Origin: an uncultured bacterium
GTDB taxonomy: Bacteria > Desulfobacterota > DSM-4660 > Desulfatiglandales > CALKZT01
Length of the DNA stretch: 39,042 nucleotides
Direction: 5' to 3'
NCBI GenBank assembly: GCA_938002815.1
Contig: CALKZT010000112.1
Location: 1 to 39,042, forward strand
Shown here: positions 17,300 through 24,576 of the stretch, piece by piece
How the letters are laid out: the number at the start of each line of letters is the position of its first letter
How positions within the stretch are numbered: the first letter of the stretch is position 1
Made by a program: the position numbers and the translations under genes
Notes under the pieces: model-generated
Told to the model about the DNA's origin: nothing
The model's database searches: none
Seen by the model: only the letters and a program-made list of their open reading frames with translations

Positions 17300-18078
17300 G
17301 AGAACAAAAGAGAAGTCATTACGTAGTCCCATAACAGAATAAGTACAGAAGCCATTACAACAGCCTGAGTAGTAGCTTTACTTACACCTTCTGCACCAAA
17401 ACCAGTGTAAATACCGGTATAATAGCCCTTAAAACAGGATACCCAAACTATGATAACTGCAAAGCTGATCGATTTTAAAAGGCCTTCTGTCACATCTTTT
17501 AGGTCCACATAATTGGCCATCTCCCCAAAATAGGTCCCACTACCCACACCTAACAGTTTCACCCCGATGAGGTAGCCCCCCAATATACCTACCACATCAA
17601 ATATGGATGTCAAAAGAGGCACAGAAACTAGTGCAGCAAGGAGCCTTGGGACTACAAGATACCTAAAAGGGTTAAGCCCCATGAGTTCAATGGCATCTAT
17701 CTGCTCTGAGATGCGCATGATCCCTATCTCTGCGGTAATAGCCGAACCGGCCCTTCCGGTTACCATCAAGGCAGATATTACTGGACCTATCTCCTTGATC
17801 AGGCTTAGACCCACCGCAGGTCCAAGAAATGCCTCCGAACCGAATCTGCTAAGGGAGTAATAGCCCTGAAAACCCAAAACCATCCCTGAAAAGGTTCCTG
17901 TGAGCAGTATCACAGAGAGGGACTCTGCGCCTATAAACCTTATCTGCCTCACCCATAGCCCTAATTTTATGGGAGGGATAATGCTATAGAGAAATGCCTC
18001 AAACAGGAAGAAAAACATCCTGCCCAGGCGCTTCAGTTTATTTAAGGTAAACGCCCCAATATATCTGATCGGCCCCAT
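17296..18078 (-). CDS. mlaE: MlaE, ABC transporter permease
   Basis: The inner-membrane permease of the Mla system, 260 residues with five to six predicted helices. Diagnostic text includes LSVILLTGTFSGMVLGFQGY, GPVISALMVTGRAGSAITAE, EIGIMRISEQIDAIELMGLNP (cited in part) and FGAEGVSKATTQAVVMA. It is the first gene of mlaE-F-D-C-A on the minus strand. The small STAS protein MlaB, present in E. coli, is absent, as in many bacteria outside the Gammaproteobacteria. Confidence 0.95.
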   Translation of the reverse strand: MGPIRYIGAFTLNKLKRLGRMFFFLFEAFLYSIIPPIKLGLWVRQIRFIGAESLSVILLTGTFSGMVLGFQGYYSLSRFGSEAFLGPAVGLSLIKEIGPVISALMVTGRAGSAITAEIGIMRISEQIDAIELMGLNPFRYLVVPRLLAALVSVPLLTSIFDVVGILGGYLIGVKLLGVGSGTYFGEMANYVDLKDVTEGLLKSISFAVIIVWVSCFKGYYTGIYTGFGAEGVSKATTQAVVMASVLILLWDYVMTSLLFS

Positions 18079-18111
18079 ACCCCTTTGCTAAATTTCTTTT
18101 GGGTATGTGTC

Positions 18112-18144
18112 AACAAAAAGAAAAGGGGGGCTTAGACCCCCCTT
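18112..18144 (-). terminator. Rho-independent terminator of the Hsp20 operon
   Basis: Read on the minus strand: AAGGGGGG-TCTAAG-CCCCCCTT (18144-18123), a perfect 8-base-pair GC-rich stem, followed by TTCTTTTTG. It lies about 20 bases after the second Hsp20 stop and just before mlaE. Confidence 0.9.
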
Positions 18145-18162
18145 GGTTTATACTCAAAGAAT

Positions 18163-18564
18163 TTATTCCTTTGCCACCTGAATCTTTCTGGGTTTCTTGG
18201 CCTCTGCCTTGGGCAAGATTATCTTTAGGATCCCATCCTTCATGTGTGCCGAGATCTTCTCGTGATCTACCAAACTGGAGATGGTAAATCTCCTATAATA
18301 GTCACCTACCCTATACTCCTGCACAATGGGCTCCACCCCCTTCAGTACATCCTCAACCTTTGCCTTCAGGGTCAGGACATTATCTTCGAGCTGTATATCT
18401 ACATCCTCCTCCCTTACCCCTGGCATATCAGCCACTAAAATTAGATTCTCTTTCTCTTCATATATATCTACAGGGGGAATAAACACAGGTCTATCTCCGG
18501 TGAACTCACCTTTTGGTTCTATCTCTTGTTTGGTCTTTGCAGTAAGGAGCCTCTCAGTCATCAT
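18163..18564 (-). CDS. Hsp20/alpha-crystallin family small heat-shock protein (second copy)
   Basis: A 133-residue ATP-independent holdase chaperone. The alpha-crystallin domain spans about residues 30-125, from PVDIYEEKENLILVADMPGV, through the typical DIQLEDNVLTLKAKV, to MKDGILKIILPKAEAKKPRK; GILKIILPK carries the conserved G-x-L and the C-terminal tail ends IQVAKE. The start has AGGAGGTGAA just upstream. It follows the first Hsp20 gene by 24 bases and precedes a strong terminator, so the pair is one transcript. The two copies are clearly different and may form separate or mixed oligomers. Confidence 0.95.
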   Translation of the reverse strand: MMTERLLTAKTKQEIEPKGEFTGDRPVFIPPVDIYEEKENLILVADMPGVREEDVDIQLEDNVLTLKAKVEDVLKGVEPIVQEYRVGDYYRRFTISSLVDHEKISAHMKDGILKIILPKAEAKKPRKIQVAKE

Positions 18565-18588
18565 TTCACCTCCTTTTACATCCCCTTT

Positions 18589-19041
18589 TTACCCCAATTT
18601 AATTTCTATCTTTTTAGGCTTTGCCTCTTCTGCCTTTGGCAGAGTAATAACCAACACCCCATTTTTCAAAGTCGCTTTGCCATTTTCAGGGACTATCCTT
18701 ATGGGTAATGACACAACCCTATTGAATTGCCCAATTTCTCTTTCTTTTCTGTAATAATTGATGTCATCTCCGCTATCTGATGACTTTTGTCCTTTTATAG
18801 TCAAAGAATCTTCCTCAAGAGTTATATCTAAATCTTGTATTTTTATACCAGGTAATTCAGCAGTTACATATAGATTATCAGTATCATGATAAATGTTGAT
18901 TGCAGGATAGTTTTGCACCCTTGCAAACGGAAAACTCCGTCCAAAGAATCTCTCGAATAATGTATTCATCTCATTTTGAAGTTTAGAAATCTCTCTCGAT
19001 ATAGTGGACTCAAAGGGATCTCTTACATCCAGCAATACCAT
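18589..19041 (-). CDS. Hsp20/alpha-crystallin family small heat-shock protein (first copy)
   Basis: A 150-residue small heat-shock protein. An N-terminal helical region (STISREISKLQNEMNTLFER) precedes the alpha-crystallin domain: PAINIYHDTDNLYVTAELPG, DITLEEDSLTIKGQK, IGQFNRVVSLPIRI and LKNGVLVITLPKAEEAKPKK. GVLVITLPK holds the family's G-x-L motif. The start at 19041 has AGGAGGTGATAGT upstream. This is the first gene of the pair, and a promoter-like sequence lies within 80 bases. Confidence 0.95.
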   Translation of the reverse strand: MVLLDVRDPFESTISREISKLQNEMNTLFERFFGRSFPFARVQNYPAINIYHDTDNLYVTAELPGIKIQDLDITLEEDSLTIKGQKSSDSGDDINYYRKEREIGQFNRVVSLPIRIVPENGKATLKNGVLVITLPKAEEAKPKKIEIKLG

Positions 19042-19091
19042 ACTATCACCTCCTTAATTACTTGATCTGAATTGTTACATATTTCTGTAGA

Positions 19092-19119
19092 AAAATAATT
19101 TCTTAATATCCCATGTCAA
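19092..19119 (-). promoter_or_regulatory. Predicted promoter for the Hsp20 pair
   Basis: On the minus strand, consensus TTGACA (19119-19114) is followed after 16 bases by TATTTT (19097-19092). It lies about 50 bases before the first Hsp20 start. No CIRCE element is visible, so HrcA control is unlikely; a heat-shock sigma factor is possible. Confidence 0.4.
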
Positions 19120-19133
19120 GGAAGAAGTAATTC

Positions 19134-19817
19134 TCAGTCCTCATATATCTCCCTATGGTTGGCCCTATGATCCACCATGTAGAGCACCTTGGCCTTTTTT
19201 CTCAAATCCTCTAAGAGATTGGGGAGCAGCTCTCTTTTCACACCAAAAATCCTGATGAAGGCCTTTCTAAAGCCTTCAGGCACCCTCTCGTAGGTGGTAA
19301 GGATGCTCACCATTCTGCCCCCATATGACCTCAGTACATCTGCTACCTCCTTTATGGAGCCAGGCCTGTCTTCCAGTAAAAAGGCAAACTGGATTCCCCT
19401 TGTCCCTATACCTGTAAGAGAAATGATGCACTTAAACACATCTGTCTTGGTAATGGTCCCCACAAGGTTTCCTTCATGGTCTGTCACAGGTAGTCCGGAG
19501 ATTTTATGTTTCAGCATAAGCTCTGCTGCCTCTTCTATGGTATAGTCAAAGGGAATTGTAATCGGATTTTTTGACATGATGTCAGACACTTTTATTTTGG
19601 AGATAAGATATAGAAGCTCATGCACCTCCAATGTTGTAGCATCAGAAGCTGATGCCCTTTTGAGGTCTCTGTCAGTAACGATACCAACCAGTTCTCCTTT
19701 CTTTACTACAGGTAGCATTGATATCCCATGTTCTTTAATCATTCTAATTGCGTCATGCATTGAATTGTTGGCATCAATTGTTATTACTTTTGGATTCATC
19801 CAGTCTTTAATCAACAT
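19134..19817 (-). CDS. Two CBS domains plus C-terminal ACT-like domain (AcuB-like)
   Basis: A 227-residue protein. Two CBS domains occupy about residues 1-135: MLIKDWMNPKVITIDANNSM, LPVVKKGELVGIVTDRDLKR, then VSDIMSKNPITIPFDYTIEE and LPVTDHEGNLVGTITKTDVF. CBS pairs bind adenine nucleotides. An ACT-like domain follows (FAFLLEDRPGSIKEVADVLR), the layout of AcuB-like proteins. The frame is open to 19859, but GGAGG upstream of ATG 19817 and the family start favour 19817. Its 5' end overlaps the kinase-like gene by 11 bases, so the two are translationally coupled. Probably an energy-state or amino-acid sensor; partner unknown. Confidence 0.85.
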   Translation of the reverse strand: MLIKDWMNPKVITIDANNSMHDAIRMIKEHGISMLPVVKKGELVGIVTDRDLKRASASDATTLEVHELLYLISKIKVSDIMSKNPITIPFDYTIEEAAELMLKHKISGLPVTDHEGNLVGTITKTDVFKCIISLTGIGTRGIQFAFLLEDRPGSIKEVADVLRSYGGRMVSILTTYERVPEGFRKAFIRIFGVKRELLPNLLEDLRKKAKVLYMVDHRANHREIYED

Positions 19818-20556
19818 TTTGCCCAACCTCCTTCTTGATGAATTTGCCTTTATACGCATCCACTATAATGTTCGATACGGTATTAATGTCTTCAATGAAT
19901 TCTCTGTTCAAAACAAGATCAAATTCATAAGGTGAACTACCTGTCTTCCCGTAAAGCTTTTTAAAAAACTCCTTCTGTTCTTTGTCCAATTTCTTTAAAA
20001 TTCTCTCTGTCTCTGAATACCCAGCCTTCATCATAGTTGAAACTCTTTTTATCCTAAATTCAATCGGTGCAATAATCCTCACTGCCAAAACCTTTGCCCT
20101 CGGTAAGATGAGGTGTGCACCCCTTCCCACAAAGATACACGGTTGTCCTTTGGCTGCCCATAATATCACCTTTGCCAGGCCCTTCACATATTTACCTTTC
20201 AGGAATGCCTTTTTCCCACTTAACATCCTGAGGATTTCTTCTCCCAATCGAGGCATTCTCTCATCGAAAGTGAGTATCTGGGATTCCTTCAAGGAGGTAT
20301 GTTCTTTTAGGTACTCCATGAACTCCCTGTCTACTACTCGCATCTGAAGCCTTTCCCCCACCTTATCTGCCACTTCCAGGGCCCCAACTCCAATCTTTCT
20401 GGAAACTGAAATACAGGGGTGAATTCCGGTAGAGGACTTAAGATCATCTCTTGACCTATAAGAGAGCTCATATGCCTTTATCATCTCTTCAGAAAGCCTT
20501 GCCAAATCTTTTCCTCTGCCGATATAATAACCTGGTTTGTAGTCTTCCAAGCCCAT
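19807..20556 (-). CDS. Cytidylate kinase-like family protein
   Basis: A 249-residue protein of the cytidylate-kinase-like family (PF13189 type). The nucleotide-binding loop is seen as ISVSRKIGVGALEVADKVGE, a variant of the family's SR..GSGG pattern without the Lys of a classical P-loop. Later parts are PCIFVGRGAHLILPR and AVRIIAPIEFRIKRVSTM, where kinases of this fold bind the acceptor, and EFDLVLNREF near the end. The acceptor substrate is not known for such proteins. GGAGG precedes the ATG at 20556. It is paired with a CBS-domain gene, which may sense nucleotides. Confidence 0.82.
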   Translation of the reverse strand: MGLEDYKPGYYIGRGKDLARLSEEMIKAYELSYRSRDDLKSSTGIHPCISVSRKIGVGALEVADKVGERLQMRVVDREFMEYLKEHTSLKESQILTFDERMPRLGEEILRMLSGKKAFLKGKYVKGLAKVILWAAKGQPCIFVGRGAHLILPRAKVLAVRIIAPIEFRIKRVSTMMKAGYSETERILKKLDKEQKEFFKKLYGKTGSSPYEFDLVLNREFIEDINTVSNIIVDAYKGKFIKKEVGQNVD

Positions 20557-20697
20557 AAAATCACCTCCTGTCGTGTATTAGTGCAAAGGATATACCGTGT
20601 TGTGATACAAAAATACCGCCCCCTGAAGAGACCCTAAATAAAAAATACTTGCCCTTCTCTAACGGATTATTTTACAGGTTGTAAAGGAGGATATTTA

Positions 20698-20730
20698 ATG
20701 GCCAATGAAGATAACGATAATTATGAATAA
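20698..20730 (+). CDS. Possible 10-residue leader ORF
   Basis: AAAGGAGG (20683-20690) lies 7 bases before an ATG that opens a 10-codon frame, MANEDNDNYE. It sits about 40 bases before rfaE2. The ribosome-binding site is much better than that of rfaE2 itself, so it may be a translated leader or the remnant of a longer gene. Only the spacing and the SD support it. Confidence 0.3.
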   Translation: MANEDNDNYE

Positions 20731-20770
20731 CGCTAAGACCTAATATCTTCAAGAGAGGGGGAGTTGGGTA

Positions 20771-21274
20771 TTGAGATTTGGCTATGCAAGAAAGATAAAG
20801 TCCATGGCTGAGGCAATAGAAGAGATCCATAAGGTAAAATCGGAATTCAAAAAGGTGGTTTTCACCAATGGATGCTTTGACATTTTACATATGGGCCATG
20901 TGAGGTACCTTTCAGCGGCGAGAGATTTGGGTGATTTTCTGGTAGTAGGACTGAACTCAGACGAATCCATTAGAAGAATCAAAGGCCCCAAAAGACCTAT
21001 TCAGGACGAAAGGTCCAGGGCAGAGGTCCTTGCTGGTCTCAGTTTTGTGGATATGGTGGTTCTATTCTCCGATGAGACACCTCTAGGCCTCATCTTGGCA
21101 CTGAGACCAGATGTCCTTGTAAAAGGAGGAGATTGGAAATTGGATGAAATTGTGGGTGCCAAGGAGGTATGGGGTTGGGGTGGAAAGGTAGAGGTAATCC
21201 CATACGTGAAAGGCTATTCCACAAGTGATGTCATAGACAGAATCCTAAAAGGCCTCTCCTCCCAGGGCCATTGA
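20771..21274 (+). CDS. rfaE2: D-glycero-beta-D-manno-heptose 1-phosphate adenylyltransferase
   Basis: A 167-residue nucleotidyltransferase that makes ADP-heptose for the LPS inner core. It has TNGCFDILHMGHVRYL with the HxGH active-site motif, VVGLNSDESIRRIKGPKRPI, and VKGGDWKLDEIVGAKEV near the end, all typical of RfaE domain II. It is a stand-alone domain, so the kinase (RfaE1) is encoded elsewhere. The start is a TTG at 20771 preceded by AGAGGGGGAG; an ATG at 20804 is an alternative. It indicates a heptose-containing LPS. Confidence 0.93.
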   Translation: MRFGYARKIKSMAEAIEEIHKVKSEFKKVVFTNGCFDILHMGHVRYLSAARDLGDFLVVGLNSDESIRRIKGPKRPIQDERSRAEVLAGLSFVDMVVLFSDETPLGLILALRPDVLVKGGDWKLDEIVGAKEVWGWGGKVEVIPYVKGYSTSDVIDRILKGLSSQGH

Positions 21275-21329
21275 TGGGCCCTAAGATTTGTCCGAATCTG
21301 AAGAAGACCCCATTTAAGGGCTTTAAAAG

Positions 21330-21343
21330 ACAAAAATTTTTGT
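21330..21343. repeat. Perfect AT-rich palindrome upstream of operon promoter
   Basis: ACAAAAATTTTTGT is a perfect 14-base palindrome 16 bases before the predicted -35. It is followed by AAAAATTTT. It could be an UP-like element, a regulator site or the tail of an rfaE2 terminator; nothing decides between these. Confidence 0.35.
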
Positions 21344-21359
21344 GTGGGGAAAAATTTTG

Positions 21360-21388
21360 TTGACCTTTTGTTCATGGTGGCTTAATAA
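21360..21388 (+). promoter_or_regulatory. Predicted sigma-70 promoter of the catabolic operon
   Basis: TTGACC (21360-21365) and TAATAA (21383-21388) are 17 bases apart. The transcript would start near 21395, leaving a very short leader before the regulator's ATG at 21410. It is the only strong promoter-like sequence found at the head of the 12-gene operon. Confidence 0.5.
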
Positions 21389-21407
21389 TGTTCAGCGTTA
21401 CTAAACA
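21389..21407. promoter_or_regulatory. Candidate operator of the XRE-cupin regulator
   Basis: TGTTCAG-CGTTA-CTAAACA is an inverted repeat with 6 of 7 pairs and a 5-base centre. It starts directly after the -10 and ends two bases before the regulator's ATG, so binding there would block transcription. The position suggests autoregulation and control of the whole operon. Confidence 0.45.
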
Positions 21408-21409
21408 AG

Positions 21410-21958
21410 ATGGCCGCCATAGGGGAAAAGATAAAGGGTTTTCGTGAGAGAAAGGGCCTGAGCATAAGGCAATTGGCCGAAGAGGTAGGCTGCTCCCCCT
21501 CTTTGGTCTCTCAACTGGAAAACAATAAGGTGGATCCTTCTATCTCTACCTTAAAAAAGATCGCCAGGGCCTTAGGGGTAAATATAGTGGACTTTTTTAT
21601 GGATGAATACCTAAACCATGAGGAGGTGGTAACCTCTGTAAAGGACAGGGTGGACATTCACCTTGTGAGATGGGATGCAAGGATCCAGTCCCTGGTGAGA
21701 AATACCCGCAACAAAAAGATGCAACCCTTTTTTACGAGGATCAGGCCTGGAGGGGGCTCCCACGGGATGTATCACCATGAAGGGGAAGAATTTGGGTATG
21801 TCCTTAAAGGCCAACTATCCCTTATCTTAGAGGATAGGGAATATCTCATATGCCCCCAAGAAAGCTTCTATTTTCCCTCTCACATACCCCATGACTGGGT
21901 AAACAGGGGAAAGGAAGATGTGGAGGTAATTTGGGTAATAACGCCACCTACATTTTGA
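21410..21958 (+). CDS. XRE-family regulator with C-terminal cupin domain
   Basis: A 182-residue DNA-binding regulator, the first gene of the 12-gene operon. The helix-turn-helix is at about residues 5-60 (RERKGLSIRQLAEEVGCSPS, LVSQLENNKVDPSISTLKKI). A cupin follows at about 110-178 with GGGSHGMYHHEGEEFGYVLK and IPHDWVNRGKEDVEVIWV. XRE-cupin proteins commonly repress a neighbouring catabolic operon and respond to a small ligand in the cupin. There is no clear Shine-Dalgarno; the short leader suggests near-leaderless translation. The ligand is probably a substrate or intermediate of the encoded pathway, which is inference. Confidence 0.92.
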   Translation: MAAIGEKIKGFRERKGLSIRQLAEEVGCSPSLVSQLENNKVDPSISTLKKIARALGVNIVDFFMDEYLNHEEVVTSVKDRVDIHLVRWDARIQSLVRNTRNKKMQPFFTRIRPGGGSHGMYHHEGEEFGYVLKGQLSLILEDREYLICPQESFYFPSHIPHDWVNRGKEDVEVIWVITPPTF

Positions 21959-21973
21959 AAATCAGGAGGAGAA

Positions 21974-23464
21974 ATGGCCCTATTGGAAGAGGTTAAGGCC
22001 CACTACGGGAGAATAACTTCATTTATAGATGGAAGGTGGCAGGGGTCTGGGTCAAATTCGACCTTTATGGATAAGAATCCTGCCAAAGACGAAGAAATAG
22101 CCCAGGTGGAGATCAGCTCGTTAGAGGAGATAGAGGCTGCTATAGATTCTGCCTGGAAGGCCTTTCAACACTGGAGAGAGGTGCCCTTCCGAGACAGGGC
22201 AGATTATCTCTCAAGGATGAGGGCAGCTCTCCAAAAGAGACACGAAGAGCTCTCTCGGATCTTGGTCCAGGACCATGGAAGGACCATTGGCGAGGCAAGG
22301 GGAACGGTTCAGAGGTGCATAGAAAACATAGAATCTGCCCTCTCTGCCATGTACAGTCTCTATAAGGGCGAGCATGTGATGCAGCTTGCAAGAGGAATAG
22401 ACTGCTACATGATCTGGGAACCTGTAGGCCCTTTCTTGATCCTCACCCCAGGCAATATCCCCATGCATGCCTGGTCTTCCTTTGTGCCCTACGCATTGGG
22501 TTGTGGATGTACAGTTATAGTATCTCCCAGCTGGCAAAACCCGGTGGCAAGTTATGCCATTTTTAAAGTCATAGAGGAAGAGGTCGCCCTTCCCGAAGGG
22601 GTCATGAATTTGGTGAACGTAGGTGAGCAATATCATCTAAATCAGAGGATCCTTGAAGATCCTAAGATCCAGGGTGTTGGTTTCATCGGCTCAAGCAAGG
22701 TGGGCAAAGAGCTCTTCGAATTAGCCGGGAGGCTTGGAAAGCGTTCATCCATAAACGGGAATGGGAAGAATCACATAGTCATTTTAGAGGATGCAGACCT
22801 AAAAAATGCTGTAGAATATGCGCTCAGGGGTTGTTTTGGTATGACAGGACAGCGCTGTCTTGGCTCAGACAATGTCCTTGTAGTGGATTCAGTCTACGAG
22901 AATTTTAAAGCAATGGTCCTAAACTCTGCCAAGGCCTTGAAGGTGGGTTATGGTCTCTATGAAGAGACGCAGATGGGTCCACTCACCACAAGGGCGGGAA
23001 AGGAGAAGGTTATGAACTTCATAGAAAAGGGGGTCCAAGAAGGGGCAAAACTCCTTTTAGATGGTAGGACTATTTCCGTTGAGGGGTTCGAGAAGGGCTA
23101 TTTCTTAGGGCCCACCATCTTTGAGGATGTCACCAAGGATATGTGGATTTCAAAGGAGGAGTCCTTTGGACCTGTGATGAACCTCATTAGGATAAAGGAC
23201 CTCTCAGAGGCCATCTCCATAATAAATGGCAACACCAATTACGGACATTCTGCCTGTATTGTGACTAGTTCCGGAAAGAATGCCCGAAGATTTGTATACG
23301 AATGTAATGTGGGAAACATAGGTATCAATGCGGGTATCCCTCAGCCCTATGCCTTTTATCCTCTGGGTTCAAAGAGGGAGTCCTTTTGGGGTATGGCCAA
23401 GTCCAGGATAGATTCTGTCAGGCTCTTCCTGGACCAAAAGACTGTAACAGAACGTTGGGTCTAA
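21974..23464 (+). CDS. Aldehyde dehydrogenase resembling CoA-acylating methylmalonate-semialdehyde dehydrogenase
   Basis: A 496-residue NAD-linked aldehyde dehydrogenase. The catalytic Cys is C295 in TGQRC. Several features point to the methylmalonate-semialdehyde dehydrogenase (MMSDH) branch: NGNGKNHIVILEDADLKNAV (261-280) matches the GGAKNH...PDADLDNAV pattern, and the general-base Glu of hydrolytic ALDHs (in ELGGK) is not there. R294, just before Cys, and R114 in GTVQRCIENIESA sit where MMSDH binds its substrate carboxylate. MMSDH oxidises a malonate-semialdehyde, decarboxylates it and transfers the acyl to CoA. In this operon the enamidase product 2-formylglutarate has that structure, so glutaryl-CoA is the predicted product. 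A hydrolytic enzyme remains possible. GGAGG precedes the ATG. Confidence 0.88.
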   Translation: MALLEEVKAHYGRITSFIDGRWQGSGSNSTFMDKNPAKDEEIAQVEISSLEEIEAAIDSAWKAFQHWREVPFRDRADYLSRMRAALQKRHEELSRILVQDHGRTIGEARGTVQRCIENIESALSAMYSLYKGEHVMQLARGIDCYMIWEPVGPFLILTPGNIPMHAWSSFVPYALGCGCTVIVSPSWQNPVASYAIFKVIEEEVALPEGVMNLVNVGEQYHLNQRILEDPKIQGVGFIGSSKVGKELFELAGRLGKRSSINGNGKNHIVILEDADLKNAVEYALRGCFGMTGQRCLGSDNVLVVDSVYENFKAMVLNSAKALKVGYGLYEETQMGPLTTRAGKEKVMNFIEKGVQEGAKLLLDGRTISVEGFEKGYFLGPTIFEDVTKDMWISKEESFGPVMNLIRIKDLSEAISIINGNTNYGHSACIVTSSGKNARRFVYECNVGNIGINAGIPQPYAFYPLGSKRESFWGMAKSRIDSVRLFLDQKTVTERWV

Positions 23465-23485
23465 AGAAGGAAAGGAGGAATCAGG

Positions 23486-24568
23486 ATGTGTGAGGATTGT
23501 TTGGGTCTTAGCAGGAGGGAATTTTTAAAGACACTGGGGATTGGAGCAGCTGCTATCGGTTCAGGGATCTTCACTGTAGGTGAGGTCTTTGCAAAGGAGC
23601 AAAACCTCAAGTTCAGCACCTGGCACCCACCCCTTAGCAGAGAGGTCAAGACCGTTTGGGAACCCATGATGGAAGAGATCAAAAAGAGGAGCAAAGGAGA
23701 CCTTGCCTATACCATGTATGCAGGCGCAGCCTTGGGAAAGGGCCCAGAACACTATGACATAGTCTCAAGGGGGCTCTCTGATTTGGGTTATTTTACAGCA
23801 ACCTGGACCCCCGGGAAATTTCCCCTCACAGACGTTTTATCCCTCGCTGTGTGGGTAGATGGAAAGGATTTGGCTGCAGATATTGGAAATGCAGTATACG
23901 AAAGGGTTCTAAAGGATGAGTTCAAGGATGTGGTGGTCCTGGAGCTAAATGGATGCATACAATCCTTTATATGGACCAAGAATAAGCCTGTAAGGAGGAT
24001 AGAGGACCTAAAAGGCCTAAAACTGAGGAGCCCTGGAGGCCACCAGACCAATTACATAAAGGCCTTAGGGGCAGAGCCTGTGTTTATGCCTTTAGGAGAC
24101 GTCTATATGGCCATGGAGACAGGCACAGTAGATGGCCTGGTTACATGTCCTCCTTTGGTACTTGCCTTTAAACTCTATGAGGTGGCCAAGTACGGAACCA
24201 TCCTTACCTTTGGGTGCGTATCAGAGGGCCTTGTGATGAACAAGAAGTCCTATGAGAGGTTGAACGAAGAGCAGAGAAAGGTGATTCAAGAGACCTGCAA
24301 AAACCCATTTAAGGTGACAGGTGGTCTTACGAGAGATGTATACCAACAGATGATGAACGAAATCCCGGCAAAGGGTGTAAACCTCATAGAGATACCCGGA
24401 GGTGAAAGGAAAGACTGGTATGAGAGGTTCCAGCAGGTGACCAGGGATTGGGTGAGTTCCTTGGAGGCAAAGGGGCTTCCAGCCAAAAACGCAGTAATTG
24501 TCATGAATGAAGAGTGCAAAAAGAGAGGGGTTGAGCTGGTGGCATTCCCTCCTGAATACGGGAAATAG
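23486..24568 (+). CDS. dctP: TRAP transporter substrate-binding protein (DctP type)
   Basis: The periplasmic receptor of a TRAP transporter, 360 residues. The N terminus has a twin-arginine signal, SRREFLKTLGIGAAAIGSGI, with likely cleavage after VFA36, so it may be exported folded by Tat. The mature part starts LKFSTWHPPLSREVKTVW and contains IEDLKGLKLRSPGGHQTNYI, where the conserved Arg in the LR motif would bind a substrate carboxylate, and YMAMETGTVDGL. An acid such as nicotinate fits this and the operon, but the ligand is not determined by sequence. It is 21 bases after the dehydrogenase gene. Confidence 0.93.
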   Translation: MCEDCLGLSRREFLKTLGIGAAAIGSGIFTVGEVFAKEQNLKFSTWHPPLSREVKTVWEPMMEEIKKRSKGDLAYTMYAGAALGKGPEHYDIVSRGLSDLGYFTATWTPGKFPLTDVLSLAVWVDGKDLAADIGNAVYERVLKDEFKDVVVLELNGCIQSFIWTKNKPVRRIEDLKGLKLRSPGGHQTNYIKALGAEPVFMPLGDVYMAMETGTVDGLVTCPPLVLAFKLYEVAKYGTILTFGCVSEGLVMNKKSYERLNEEQRKVIQETCKNPFKVTGGLTRDVYQQMMNEIPAKGVNLIEIPGGERKDWYERFQQVTRDWVSSLEAKGLPAKNAVIVMNEECKKRGVELVAFPPEYGK

Positions 24569-24576
24569 TCCGGGTC

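Noticed and set aside
18326-18754. Plus-strand ORF of 142 codons across the Hsp20 pair
   Set aside because: It is a shadow of two clear Hsp20 genes, with Ser-rich low-complexity composition and no start signals.
21249-21280. Possible terminator after rfaE2 (AGGGCC...GGCCCT around the stop)
   Set aside because: The stem is only six base pairs, includes the stop region and has no T-run.
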